DNA of 55,642 bases from DMER01 sp003451645. GTDB taxonomy: Bacteria; Pseudomonadota; Alphaproteobacteria; Micropepsales; Micropepsaceae. A program made the translations under genes and the position numbers. The notes beneath the pieces were generated by a model. That model saw only the letters and a list, made by a program, of their open reading frames with translations. It searched no databases and was not told the DNA's origin. Shown here piece after piece: positions 22,711-31,801 of the stretch (its first letter is position 1; each line of letters opens with the position of its first letter). The stretch covers positions 1-55,642 of the forward strand of contig DALYLR010000023.1 of the NCBI GenBank assembly GCA_031976175.1, given 5' to 3'.

Positions 22711-23519
22711 GCCAAACCGGGAGACTTCAGATCTGCAAAGTATTCCGTCTGCGCGCCAACAACAGTCAGGCCCGCCGCCTGGTAAGCCCTCTGCCCAGGA
22801 CCATCTGCGACGGCAAAGGACCCTACCATTGTGGCTCCCGTGGCGGCCGCACGTGCATGCGCATAGGCCATCATGACACTGGCGAGCCGCTGGCCCCGCA
22901 TCGCGGGCACGACGTAGACATTTTTGAGCCGGACGAGACCATTTTCCCAAGACAGATTGAAACTGGCAATCGCACGGTCCTGGGAATAGACCAGATAGCC
23001 ACGCATAAAGCTTGCTGCGAGTTTGATCCGCTCGATTCCGGCATAATCGGCGGCGTGAGCGTCCTTTCCGTCTGGCCGCTGCTCGTCCTGAGAGAGAAGC
23101 CCCGCCTTGACCGCGTCGTCCTCAATCCGGACCGGGCGAATGGTAATGCCCGCCGCACTGACTGAGGTCTTGAACCGCTCGACTGGGGCGGCCATCGCCC
23201 GCTCGACAGTGCGCCGTAGTTGAAAGCGCGCAAAACTGGGTATTGTCAAATCGCCAGGCACGTAGAAGCGAACGAAGTGCCCGCCTAGATCCTGCATGTG
23301 CCGTGCGAGCGCCAAGACATTGAGCTGCAGGGGATTATCGACTTCGGCGATCGCGCCCACGGCGAGGTGCTGATACCCCGGCACACAATAAACTGTCCAA
23401 CCGTCACCGCGAAGGGCTTGCGCGCCAGCTCGAAAGTAATTGCGGTCATTGGACAACAATATATCGAGCGCGCGTGCGGGCTCATAATTTGGTCGAAGCG
23501 TGTCGATCCTTGTATCCAA
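22707..23519 (-). CDS. GNAT-family N-acetyltransferase domain protein
   Basis: A 270-residue protein. The C-terminal half has the GNAT core: VRLKNVYVVPAMRGQRLASVMMAYAHARA, with R-G-Q-R-L-A as the acetyl-CoA loop, followed by GQRAYQAAGL. The N-terminal 120 residues resemble a second, degenerate GNAT fold. The start is TTG at 23519 with GGGAGAGG a few bases upstream; no nearer ATG preserves the N-terminus. It overlaps the PhyH gene by four bases, so the two form an operon. The acceptor is unknown. Confidence 0.78.
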   Translation of the reverse strand: MDTRIDTLRPNYEPARALDILLSNDRNYFRAGAQALRGDGWTVYCVPGYQHLAVGAIAEVDNPLQLNVLALARHMQDLGGHFVRFYVPGDLTIPSFARFQLRRTVERAMAAPVERFKTSVSAAGITIRPVRIEDDAVKAGLLSQDEQRPDGKDAHAADYAGIERIKLAASFMRGYLVYSQDRAIASFNLSWENGLVRLKNVYVVPAMRGQRLASVMMAYAHARAAATGATMVGSFAVADGPGQRAYQAAGLTVVGAQTEYFADLKSPGLA

Positions 23520-23570
23520 TGCGGCCTCTCCCGGTCCAATCTCCAGCGCATACCCTTTACCGATTCTTAA

Positions 23571-23702
23571 CTAGCCTTCAAGGCGGGCTTGCGCGGAATC
23601 CAGATAAAGCGCATAGTCCCTCCTGTCGCCAATGACCAACAGAGGAGGCTCGTACATGGCAATTGTCGTATCGCCCTTCGCTGGCGGCGCGCTCGCTTGC
23701 AT
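23571..23702 (-). CDS. small hypothetical protein (43 residues)
   Basis: An open frame MQASAPPAKGDTTIAMYEPP, LLVIGDRRDYALYLDSAQ, ARLEG on the minus strand. It begins 51 bases ahead of the GNAT start on the same strand, so it could be the first gene of that operon. The composition is protein-like and the codons fit the neighbours. The Shine-Dalgarno (GGATGAG) is weak. On the opposite strand a 20-codon frame at 23656-23718 has a stronger AGAGGAGG, but that sequence is explained by the Glu-Pro-Pro codons of this one. I do not recognise it. Confidence 0.4.
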   Translation of the reverse strand: MQASAPPAKGDTTIAMYEPPLLVIGDRRDYALYLDSAQARLEG

Positions 23703-23810
23703 CTCATCCAGGCGCTAAGCATCCCAAAGTCTCCGTCAGCAAAAGCCTAGGTCGCGTCCGCAGGGATCCTGCGGCGCAGTGTTGGTTTTGATCGCTCACG
23801 GAACTCTCTT

Positions 23811-24881
23811 ATGACACAGGATAACAACGGCACGCTGACATTGTCAGCGCTAGGCTGGACGCACCGGCTCAATAGCATTCGGCTGGAGGAACAGCTTCAA
23901 GACGCAGCAACAGTGCGTGTGATGGCGGTCCACCGCGACGCCCTCGACGTTGCCGGGCCCGACTATAGCGGGCGCATCCGGCCGCCGGGCGCGGACTGGA
24001 CGGGGCTTGAGCGCCCAACAATTGGCGACTGGCTCGCCCTTGAGCAACCCTCTTTGAAGGTTCGCTTCGTTTACCCGCGCACCAGCCTGTTCAAGCGGCG
24101 AGCGGCCGGGACGGGCGCGGAGACTCAGGCGATTGCAGCGAACGTGAATACGCTGTTGATCGTGACATCGGCGAACCACGACTTCAACCCCGCACGGCTC
24201 GAGCGATATTTGGCCTTGGCCTTTGAGGCGGAGACCGACCCCGTGATCATCATCACCAAAGCGGACCTAACAGACGATGTCGCTCCTTATCTGGAAAAGG
24301 CACGGGGCCTGCACCGCCACGTGCTTGTCGAGGCGATGGATGCTCGCGGGACTGAGGTCGAGAAGCGCTTGGCACCCTGGCTTGCCGCTGGGCAAACCTT
24401 GGCGCTGATGGGGTCGTCAGGGGTGGGCAAATCGACCCTGGTCAACACCTTGTCCGGGAAGGCGATCCAGGACACGCAAGGCATTCGTGACGACGACGCG
24501 AAGGGCCGCCATACGACGACCGGCCGGTCGATGCATCTGTTGCGTTCGGGCGCGTGGCTCATGGACACGCCGGGCATGCGTGAGCTTCAGATCGTCGATG
24601 CGGAGGCCGGTGTGTCAGCGGTCTTTGATGACATAGCCGCCCTGATCGAGGCCTGCCGGTTCTCCGATTGCGGCCACAAAGAAGAACCGGGCTGTGCGGT
24701 TCGCGGCGCCATCGAAGCCGGTGCCCTCGACCCTGCGCGATGGAAGCGCTTCCAGAAGCTGCAGCGGGAGGAGCGGCGCAACACCGAGACGGTGCATGAG
24801 GCCCATGCCCGTGTCCGCGCCTTTGGGAAGATGGCCCGCTCCGCTTTTGCCCACAAACTCAAGCGTACGCGGGAGTGGTGA
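23811..24881 (+). CDS. rsgA: ribosome biogenesis GTPase RsgA
   Basis: A 356-residue circularly permuted GTPase that matures the 30S subunit. An OB-fold N-terminus is followed by the G4 motif TKAD (149-152), then G1 GSSGVGKST (201-209), the G2 region RHTTTGRS and G3 DTPG (252-255). The zinc knuckle is C282, C287, H289, C295. The permuted G4-G1-G3 order is diagnostic. It is divergent from the GNAT/PhyH unit, and its 3' end lies 13 bases from that of the convergent membrane-protein gene. Confidence 0.96.
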   Translation: MTQDNNGTLTLSALGWTHRLNSIRLEEQLQDAATVRVMAVHRDALDVAGPDYSGRIRPPGADWTGLERPTIGDWLALEQPSLKVRFVYPRTSLFKRRAAGTGAETQAIAANVNTLLIVTSANHDFNPARLERYLALAFEAETDPVIIITKADLTDDVAPYLEKARGLHRHVLVEAMDARGTEVEKRLAPWLAAGQTLALMGSSGVGKSTLVNTLSGKAIQDTQGIRDDDAKGRHTTTGRSMHLLRSGAWLMDTPGMRELQIVDAEAGVSAVFDDIAALIEACRFSDCGHKEEPGCAVRGAIEAGALDPARWKRFQKLQREERRNTETVHEAHARVRAFGKMARSAFAHKLKRTREW

Positions 24882-24894
24882 GAAGCGGTTGACC

Positions 24895-26583
24895 TCAATT
24901 GTAGAACCGCAACAGGCGGCCTGCACCCGCAGCAATAACCGGGTTGTAGGCGGCCTCGATGGCGGCGAGGCAGCTGCGCCCGTCGGTGGGCACATAGGCA
25001 AAGCCGGTGCCGGCGTATTGCAGGCGCCGGTCGACACTGAGATATTGATCAAGTCGGCCATCAAAGGGTGAGGGGCCGATCATTTCGATCACGCGCCCTT
25101 GAGGCAGCGTCAGCTGATAGGTAGGCCGCAGACCAGAGGAGTTTGCCACACACCCAGCCGCTGCGGCCTCCACCTCTTCATATGGAACAAGCTTCGCAGG
25201 CGCAGCGATACCTTGGCTGACATAGACGCCCTGGCCGGTGAACACCGCAAAGGAGCCAAAATCCACGATAACTGAGGCCACGACTGACAAACCGGCGATC
25301 GCCGTTACAATCCAGCTCAACCAATGGCGCCGCCCCGCGACCGCCATGAGGAAATCCACTGGATCGAAGCCGACGGTGGGCCCGGCCTCACCTTTGGCGA
25401 CCGCCTTCAGGAGCCCAAGCCGCAAGCGCAATGCTGTATCGCCTTCAAAGGCAAACTGGTCGTACCGCGCACTGGGCCAAATGAGCCGCGCAACGCCATT
25501 GCGCAAGAACAAGGCCGCCAGCACCAGGGCTGCCGCCAAAATCAGATGCCCAAAGCCTGGCTCAATGGCCGCAAAAGCCGAGAAATCCTCAGACGATGGA
25601 CCCGCGTATCGCATCGCAAAGGCCTCGCGCCACAGATTATAGCGCGAATAGGCAAACCACGCGCCGATCAACAGGGCGGGGGCCGCCAAGGCGATCCAAG
25701 CAAAGGTCCACAGCCGGTGCCGCGACGCGGAGGCAACCTCAGAAAGCACCTGTTCAGCGGCGGCGACACCTTGGGACACAAAAGCGGTCTGCGCGGGACT
25801 AAGCGCGGCTGCCAAGTGCTGGGTCTGCGCCTCATGTCTCAGCGAAAACTGCCTGCGCACACCCCAAGACACCGCGAGCCCTGCGGCCGCCGTGATGGCC
25901 ACCGCCGCCAACACGATCTCTCGTGAGCCAATAGTCGACAGCGACCCGGTAAGCGCACCCAAATACCAGCCCTGGTCGACCGCAACCCTGCGATACAGCA
26001 CCGAAACCAGGACAGTGAATTGCAAGTTCAACAAAGGCAGTGCCAGCGCTAGAGGCACAAGACTGCCTGCCAAGGTGAAACCGATCCGCAGGCTGCCGGC
26101 CAATGGCGCGGTGGCACCGCTGCTCGCGCTGCGATGCAGCGGCATCCCGATCATCGCCTGTTGCAGCCGGGCATGAGTGACGACACTGGCGAGTGCGAGG
26201 ACAAGAAACCCCAATCCTTCGGCCACGGGCGTCGGCCGCAAGACGAGCCCGACAAGCGCCAGCCCGCCATTGAGGAGGGCGGTGCCAAGAAGCCCAAAGG
26301 TCACCACCACGTAAAAGAGAAATGGCAACACGCCGCGCCTTTGCTGCAGCAATCCCTGCAGCAAAAGCCCTGCAATGAGCGCCGATGCAGTCAGCAGAAG
26401 GTGCGCGCCAAGGGGCCAGTATTGCTGAGAATTCAAAGCAGACGACCGCGCCCCGTCCGCGTTCAGAGTCAGGCCATCGAAGCCCAAAAACGCAGGCGCC
26501 GCCGCGAGCGCGGTGACCGCGCCGGCAACACCCACCAAAGTGGCCCAATTAGACTTAGTCTTACTCGCCGCAACCACGGCCAT
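24895..26583 (-). CDS. polytopic membrane protein of unknown function
   Basis: A 562-residue protein with about ten predicted transmembrane helices, including WATLVGVAGAVTALAAAPAF, LGAHLLLTASALIAGLLLQG and WLSWIVTAIAGLSVVASVIV. The last 110 residues (QGVYVSQGIAAPAKL ... LAAIEAAYNP) read as a soluble periplasmic domain. No transporter or enzyme motif stands out. The frame is open 44 codons further upstream, but the ATG at 26583 begins the plausible membrane protein and follows a G-rich GGGGCGGG. It lies 92 bases after the Zur-type gene on the same strand, so a role in metal homeostasis is possible but only inferred. Confidence 0.7.
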   Translation of the reverse strand: MAVVAASKTKSNWATLVGVAGAVTALAAAPAFLGFDGLTLNADGARSSALNSQQYWPLGAHLLLTASALIAGLLLQGLLQQRRGVLPFLFYVVVTFGLLGTALLNGGLALVGLVLRPTPVAEGLGFLVLALASVVTHARLQQAMIGMPLHRSASSGATAPLAGSLRIGFTLAGSLVPLALALPLLNLQFTVLVSVLYRRVAVDQGWYLGALTGSLSTIGSREIVLAAVAITAAAGLAVSWGVRRQFSLRHEAQTQHLAAALSPAQTAFVSQGVAAAEQVLSEVASASRHRLWTFAWIALAAPALLIGAWFAYSRYNLWREAFAMRYAGPSSEDFSAFAAIEPGFGHLILAAALVLAALFLRNGVARLIWPSARYDQFAFEGDTALRLRLGLLKAVAKGEAGPTVGFDPVDFLMAVAGRRHWLSWIVTAIAGLSVVASVIVDFGSFAVFTGQGVYVSQGIAAPAKLVPYEEVEAAAAGCVANSSGLRPTYQLTLPQGRVIEMIGPSPFDGRLDQYLSVDRRLQYAGTGFAYVPTDGRSCLAAIEAAYNPVIAAGAGRLLRFYN

Positions 26584-26675
26584 GCGCAACCCGCCCCACC
26601 CACGCGACAGACAACGATGGTGGAGAATTTGAACGCCGCTCGCAAGGGCGGAAATGCCGTGTCGTTGATTAGGCT

Positions 26676-27164
26676 TTATGGCCGCACTGATGCACCAGCC
26701 GCGCAAGCTTGACACCGGCCGTGCAGCTCCACGACCTGACGCAAGGTCTGAAAGCCCTCGGCCCGGCTAGCAGCTCTGGCCAGGGAGCTATGAACGTCGG
26801 CATCATCCAATTCGCGCGTGTCCTGACAGCTATCGCAGATCAGAAAGACGCTGTGATGGGCCTGATGCGGCCGGAAACAGGCCACAAAGGCGTTAAGACT
26901 GTCGATTCTGTGCACGAGCATATTGCTGACCAGGAAATCCAACGCCCGGTAGACCGTTGGCGGGGCAACGGGTTCTGCCCGATTTTGGCTCATCTCAGCC
27001 AAGATTTGATAGGCCCCAACCGGCTTGTGGCTCTTGCAAATGAGACTGAGCACCTGCCGCCGCAAGGGCGTCAGATTGATCCCGCGTTCCAGCGCCAGCG
27101 CATCTGCGGCCGCCTCTAGCTCGGCGACACAGGCCAAATGATCATGCGTGGACGGTCCGGTCAT
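26676..27164 (-). CDS. Fur-family regulator, Zur-like
   Basis: A 162-residue Fur-family repressor. The winged helix is at about 28-90 (LTPLRRQVLSLICKSHKPVGAYQIL, PPTVYRALDFLVSNMLVHRI). The structural zinc site is C110-x2-C113 (LICDSCQ) and C151-x2-C154 (CQACAAG). HQAHH at 100-104 provides regulatory ligands. The sequence resembles Zur more than Fur or PerR. I use the ATG at 27164; the frame stays open to 27251 without a better start. TATAAT on the minus strand (27190-27195) is a likely -10 element. Confidence 0.83.
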   Translation of the reverse strand: MTGPSTHDHLACVAELEAAADALALERGINLTPLRRQVLSLICKSHKPVGAYQILAEMSQNRAEPVAPPTVYRALDFLVSNMLVHRIDSLNAFVACFRPHQAHHSVFLICDSCQDTRELDDADVHSSLARAASRAEGFQTLRQVVELHGRCQACAAGASVRP

Positions 27165-27483
27165 GCACAGCCTTCGTTTACAGAGCTGCATTATATTAGC
27201 GCATTGCGGGACAGATGAGGCAACCGTGTCGGGGATTTTGCGAGGCAACATGACATCTTGTCATGGTGCATTGCACAACACGCGAGCACTTGCCCAAAAC
27301 CGTGGCGTAAATGTATCAGCCAGAGGCCATCTGTGTCGAATCGGTCAATGCTTTCTTGACACTTTTTGGTCGTGCGTGTGGACTGAGGGTGATGTGGTAG
27401 CGGGGCCAGGGGCTGCGGTGGGGTGATTCGCCGCAGGAATTCGAGGCCGAAAACGATAAGTCCGGTAGGAGGATAAGAGCGTC
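27165..27483. promoter_or_regulatory. divergent control region between zur-like and DUF1302 genes
   Basis: A 319-base gap without a gene. It contains a perfect inverted repeat ATGACA-TCT-TGTCAT (27250-27264) of unknown ligand. TTGACA at 27356-27361 could be the -35 of the DUF1302 gene, although its -10 (TGGACT, 27379-27384) is weak. AGGAGG (27467-27472) is the DUF1302 ribosome site. I see no clear Zur box. Confidence 0.5.
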
Positions 27484-30087
27484 ATGCGGAAAGCGAACAT
27501 GAGCCGGTTGGGGCTGTTGGGGTCGGTTGCGGCTCTCGGGCTGTTGGGTGCGGCAAGCGCGGCGCAAGCCTATGAGACGAAATTTGGCGAATTTGAGGTT
27601 GTGTTTGACACAACCGTAAGCGTGGGCGTGTCAGTGCGGACGTCAGAGCGGGATGCTCGGTTCCTTCCCGTAGTCAACGGCGGATCGAACTTGCCGACTC
27701 AACCGTATAACTACAACCCCGTCAATTATGCGACCTTGGTCGTGCCCGACCTTACCCCGTTGCCTTTCACGGCAGGTGTCTCGACCGCTGCCTTGGGCTC
27801 ACCAGTTAATCGCGAAGGTTCGATCAACGGTGACGACGGCCGTTTGAACTTCGACAGCGGCGATTTGATCGGCGGCACCATTAAGGCCTCGCACGACTTG
27901 CAGGTCAAATGGCGTAACTTCACGCTCTTTACGCGCTGGTTTGAATTCTATGATCCCGTGCTCGACAACCAAAGCGTCGGCGAGCGCTCCGACTTCTCCA
28001 AGGATGTTCAGGGCACGGTTGGCCGCGACGCCAAGCTCCTTGACCTGTTCTTGAGCGGTAATTTCGACCTCTTTGGCGAAAATCTCAACGTCCGCGTTGG
28101 TAAGCAAGTGATCTCTTGGGGTGAAGGCACTTTCATCCTCAACGGCATCAATGTGATCAACCCGATCGACGTGAATGCCTTCCGCCGCCCTGGCGCGGAA
28201 ATCAAGGACGGCTTGGTCCCGGTCAACTCGATCTTCGCCTCGACCAGTTTGCCGATCCCAGGTGTCTCGATCTCGGGCTTCTACATGCTCGACTTCGAGC
28301 CGTTTGAAATTGACGCGGCCGGCACGCCCTTCTCTGGCGCGGATGTGATCGACCAAACCAATTTGGACCCGCGCGGCAGCATCAATTCGTTCCTATCCGG
28401 CAGCCGCTTCTCGGGTACCTTCCGGCGGAATTGTTCGGTCACCGGCTCGGGCTCGCGGCAATTGGCGGCTTTTGTGGGCCAAGCGGCCGCGTATGATGCG
28501 CTCATTCGCAATCAATGCGGCTCGAGCATCTTTATCAATCATGATCAAGCGATCCCTGTTGGTCAGGGTGAATTCATTAAGAACACCTTTGGCGATGAGA
28601 ATATCGTCACACGCATCGCCGACAATGAAGCCCAAGCTGGCGATCAATACGGTCTGCGGATGAACTGGTACAGCGACGATCTCGGAGCTGAATTCGGCTT
28701 CTACTACATGAACTACCACAGCCGTCTGCCCTTCGTGAGCTTCCGCGCCAATGCACCGCGGGTCGGCCTCACAGCGCAGGCACCTGATGGTTCGGCTTCG
28801 GGCCGTGCAACGCTTCCCGCCGGCTGTTTGTGGAATGCTGCAAGTGCGGCAACAGTGCTGGGGACAGGGTTTGCTGTGGTTCCGGCTCAAGATGGCTACG
28901 GCGTAACGCTCAATGATGACGCCTTCTACATCGCCGGCGCTCCGCAACGTGCCTTGTTTGAAGCAACCCGTATCGCCGACCCCAACAATTATGAGGGCTT
29001 GATGGCCGGCATTGTGGCGGCCCTTGCGGGCGGCGACGCCGCGGATATCATTGGCGATGCTGCGGCATCCGGAAACGGCCAGGCCGACCTGCACAACCTG
29101 AGCCGCATCAACTGTCTCTTGGCATTGGTGAATACCAGCGCATCGATCCCGGGCGCACCGCCCGTATTGCATGACGGTGCGGAAACGCTAACCGCTGTGA
29201 ACGACATGTCGATCTTCCTCGACTATCCGGAGGATATCGAGCTGTTCGGCTTCTCGTTCAACACCACCCTCTTTGGCTGGGGCGTGCAATTTGAGGCGAG
29301 CTATCGCCCGAATGCACCGTTCCAAATCGACACTGACGAGTTGACGATCGCATCGGCCTTCACGCAGTGCGCGGCCTTTGGCATCGGTGCTTCGTCCTTC
29401 TTCTTCCAGCAGGTTCAAACGTCCAAGCAGTATAACTGCCCCTACGATAACCTGGTCGACGAAGTGCCTGGGAACGAAGGTCTGCTCACGGCGGCGCCTG
29501 GCGATCAAACCCTGCAGGGGTACTTCTACAACGAGATGTTCACGGCTCAGATCGGCACGACCGCAACCTTTACGGGTTCGGACTGGTGGGTTGAAGGGAT
29601 TGGCGCCGATCTCGGTGTCCTTGTGACCGAAGTGGGCATCGTCCATGTGCCGGGTGTCAAAGACACTTACATTGACGACCGCGCGGCCAACCTCGCTGGA
29701 ACGCAGTACCAAAACACCGGTTGCCAAGGCTCTGACTTGCCGCTCGGTGGCTTCCTCGGCTTGCGTGATGCGTCGTCGCGTCAATGCCGTCCGACCGACA
29801 CCTCGGCTGGTTACGTTCTCTTGGCCCGCGCCAGCTACAACAACGCCTTCAACACCGGTTATGTGTTGAGCCCGACGGTGGTGTTCAGCCACGACTTCTA
29901 CGGTACGACCCCGGCGCCTTACAGCAACTACCTGCAAGACCGGATGTCGGCCTCGGTGTCTCTGAACGCGACGCTGAACAACAACTTCCGCCTCGACCTC
30001 GGCTACACCAACTTCTGGGGCGGCCATATCAATAACAAGAGCACGGACCGCGACTTCGTCTCCTTCAGCGCGTCCTACTCGTTCTAA
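27484..30087 (+). CDS. DUF1302-family outer-membrane protein
   Basis: An 867-residue exported protein. The signal peptide (MSRLGLLGSVAALGLLGA, cleavage after AQA near 28) is followed by YETKFGEFEVVFDTTVSVGV and alternating beta-rich segments, ending in ...DFVSFSASYSF with the terminal Phe typical of outer-membrane barrels. RVGKQVISWGEGTFILNGINVINPID is the conserved DUF1302 block. DUF1302 and DUF1329 genes travel together and are associated with uptake or export of hydrophobic compounds; the substrate is unknown. AGGAGG lies eleven bases before the ATG. It is followed after 281 bases by the DUF1329 gene. Confidence 0.9.
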   Translation: MRKANMSRLGLLGSVAALGLLGAASAAQAYETKFGEFEVVFDTTVSVGVSVRTSERDARFLPVVNGGSNLPTQPYNYNPVNYATLVVPDLTPLPFTAGVSTAALGSPVNREGSINGDDGRLNFDSGDLIGGTIKASHDLQVKWRNFTLFTRWFEFYDPVLDNQSVGERSDFSKDVQGTVGRDAKLLDLFLSGNFDLFGENLNVRVGKQVISWGEGTFILNGINVINPIDVNAFRRPGAEIKDGLVPVNSIFASTSLPIPGVSISGFYMLDFEPFEIDAAGTPFSGADVIDQTNLDPRGSINSFLSGSRFSGTFRRNCSVTGSGSRQLAAFVGQAAAYDALIRNQCGSSIFINHDQAIPVGQGEFIKNTFGDENIVTRIADNEAQAGDQYGLRMNWYSDDLGAEFGFYYMNYHSRLPFVSFRANAPRVGLTAQAPDGSASGRATLPAGCLWNAASAATVLGTGFAVVPAQDGYGVTLNDDAFYIAGAPQRALFEATRIADPNNYEGLMAGIVAALAGGDAADIIGDAAASGNGQADLHNLSRINCLLALVNTSASIPGAPPVLHDGAETLTAVNDMSIFLDYPEDIELFGFSFNTTLFGWGVQFEASYRPNAPFQIDTDELTIASAFTQCAAFGIGASSFFFQQVQTSKQYNCPYDNLVDEVPGNEGLLTAAPGDQTLQGYFYNEMFTAQIGTTATFTGSDWWVEGIGADLGVLVTEVGIVHVPGVKDTYIDDRAANLAGTQYQNTGCQGSDLPLGGFLGLRDASSRQCRPTDTSAGYVLLARASYNNAFNTGYVLSPTVVFSHDFYGTTPAPYSNYLQDRMSASVSLNATLNNNFRLDLGYTNFWGGHINNKSTDRDFVSFSASYSF

Positions 30088-30110
30088 CTGCTACAATCGA
30101 CAGGCGCATC

Positions 30111-30127
30111 GGCCGGAGAATCCGGCC
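30111..30127 (+). other. GC-rich hairpin after the DUF1302 gene
   Basis: GGCCGGA-GAA-TCCGGCC is a perfect 7-bp stem with a three-base loop, 24 bases after the DUF1302 stop. There is no T-tract, so termination is not assured. It may stabilise the 3' end of the DUF1302 message and set different levels for DUF1302 and DUF1329. Nothing coding is seen in the rest of this gap (30128-30368). Confidence 0.5.
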
Positions 30128-30368
30128 GGTGTCGCAAAAGAGACAAGATTTGGGCATGGACTTTTTGCTGCGGCTGTGGCGGTACTGAACGCTAAAGGCG
30201 TGCAAAACAAAGGATGCAGGCGCATCACGCGAGCCAAAGGTGGCGGATGCGGCCGGCAGATCGGAACGGAGCGTGCGGCGGTAACCCTATTGAGGGTGTC
30301 CGGGCGGGAGTGGGCTGAAGGCTTAGAAAGTTACAGCTAAGAAAGATTGTGTGGAGGATACACTCGTG

Positions 30369-31730
30369 ATGAAAACGTCTCTTTACTTGACCGCTTCGGC
30401 ACTGGCGTTGGGCCTGACGGTTGGCGTGGCGACGGCGAAGGTGCCGCAGGATCAGGCGAACCGCCTTGGTGCAGACCTCACCCCTTGGGGTGCGGAAAAA
30501 GGCGGCGGTGACGGCGTTCCGGCATGGGATGGCGGCTTGACCGCGCCGCCCTCGGGCGTGTCGTTCGACGCGAAAAAGCAGCAACACCCCAACCCGTTCA
30601 AGGGCGACGCGGTTCAGCTGACGATTACCCCCGGTAATGCCGGTCAGCATGGTGACAAATTGACCGAAGGCCACAAGGCGCTGCTCAAGACCTATGGCAC
30701 CTACAAGATGAATGTGTATCAATCGCGCCGGACTTGCTCGGCACCGCAATTCGTCTATGCGGCGAGCAAGAACAACGCGCTGGTGGGCGATCTGACCGCG
30801 GATGGCGACGGCGTGACCGGCGCGATCATGGGCACCGCCTTCCCCGTGTTCAACAACGCGATGGAACTGGTCTGGAACTCCAAGCTCCGCTTCCGTAATC
30901 ACAAGGTGACCCGCCAATTCGCGGCAGCACCTGTGCAAAACAATGGCAGCTTCAATCTGATCATCGTCCAGGACGAAGCGATCTTGCGCTGGTCGGACCC
31001 AGCCAAGAAAAAGGCGGAAGATCTGGACAACATCTCGCTCTATTACATCGCCAACACCGTGTCTCCAGCCCGTTTGGCCGGCAACGTGGTTCTGGTGCAT
31101 GAATCGATCGATGCGGTGAAGGACCCTCGCAAAGCCTGGTCATATAACCCCGGCACCCGCCGCGTGCGCGTTGCGCCCGACATTTCTTACGACAATCCGG
31201 GCACAAATACCGATGGTATGACCACCTCGGACGCGTTCGACGGCTTCAACGGCGCGATGGACCGCTATCATTGGCGCTTCCTGGGCCGCAGCGTGAAGTA
31301 CATCCCCTACAACAACTATGATGCGATCAATGCCAAGCTTGACGACATAATCAAGCCGCAGCACTTGAACCAAGACTATATGCGCTATGAACCGCATCGC
31401 GTCTGGTCGGCTGAAGCCTATCTGAAGCCGGGCGTGCGCCACCTCTATGCGCGCCGCGTGATGCACTTCGACGAAGATTCCTTCACGCTGTCGGTCTCTG
31501 AGATCTATGACGGCCGCGGCCAGCTCTATCGCGTCCAAGAGCTGCAAACCGCGAACTACTACCACGTGCCGCTCTGCGGCGCGGCGGGCGAGATCATCTA
31601 TGACATCACCGCTGGCCGTTATCTGGCGCAGTCGATGCGTAATGAGCAGCCGCCGGTGAATTACTTCGCTGACGAATTGAGCGACAGCCGGTACACGCCG
31701 GAAGCGATCCGCTCGCTCGGCGTCCGCTAA
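30369..31730 (+). CDS. DUF1329-family periplasmic protein (LolA-like)
   Basis: A 453-residue exported protein. The signal peptide is MKTSLYLTASALALGLTVGV with cleavage near ATA-KV. LGADLTPWGAEKGGGDGVPAWDGGLTAPP is the conserved DUF1329 opening, and VWSAEAYLKPGVRHLYARRV with HFDEDSF is its conserved core. The fold resembles lipoprotein-localisation proteins, so a periplasmic carrier of hydrophobic molecules is a reasonable inference. GGAGG (30353-30357) supports the ATG at 30369 or the GTG three bases earlier. It is followed by a good terminator. Confidence 0.9.
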   Translation: MKTSLYLTASALALGLTVGVATAKVPQDQANRLGADLTPWGAEKGGGDGVPAWDGGLTAPPSGVSFDAKKQQHPNPFKGDAVQLTITPGNAGQHGDKLTEGHKALLKTYGTYKMNVYQSRRTCSAPQFVYAASKNNALVGDLTADGDGVTGAIMGTAFPVFNNAMELVWNSKLRFRNHKVTRQFAAAPVQNNGSFNLIIVQDEAILRWSDPAKKKAEDLDNISLYYIANTVSPARLAGNVVLVHESIDAVKDPRKAWSYNPGTRRVRVAPDISYDNPGTNTDGMTTSDAFDGFNGAMDRYHWRFLGRSVKYIPYNNYDAINAKLDDIIKPQHLNQDYMRYEPHRVWSAEAYLKPGVRHLYARRVMHFDEDSFTLSVSEIYDGRGQLYRVQELQTANYYHVPLCGAAGEIIYDITAGRYLAQSMRNEQPPVNYFADELSDSRYTPEAIRSLGVR

Positions 31731-31748
31731 GGTCTAGACCTTCGTGCG

Positions 31749-31785
31749 GGGCCGGTCTCGGGCGTCCGGGACCGGCCCTGTTTGT
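31749..31785 (+). terminator. rho-independent terminator after DUF1329
   Basis: GGGCCGGTC (31749-31757) pairs with GACCGGCCC (31770-31778) across a 12-base loop, followed by TGTTTGTT. It separates the DUF1302/DUF1329 transcript from the YCF48-like gene 17-24 bases beyond, so the latter probably has its own promoter or depends on partial read-through. Confidence 0.7.
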
Positions 31786-31801
31786 TACCAGCTTCTTCTG
31801 A

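Noticed and set aside
23656..23718. 20-codon plus-strand frame with a strong AGAGGAGG
   Set aside because: The purine run is explained by Glu-Pro-Pro codons of the better minus-strand frame, and the peptide has no pattern.
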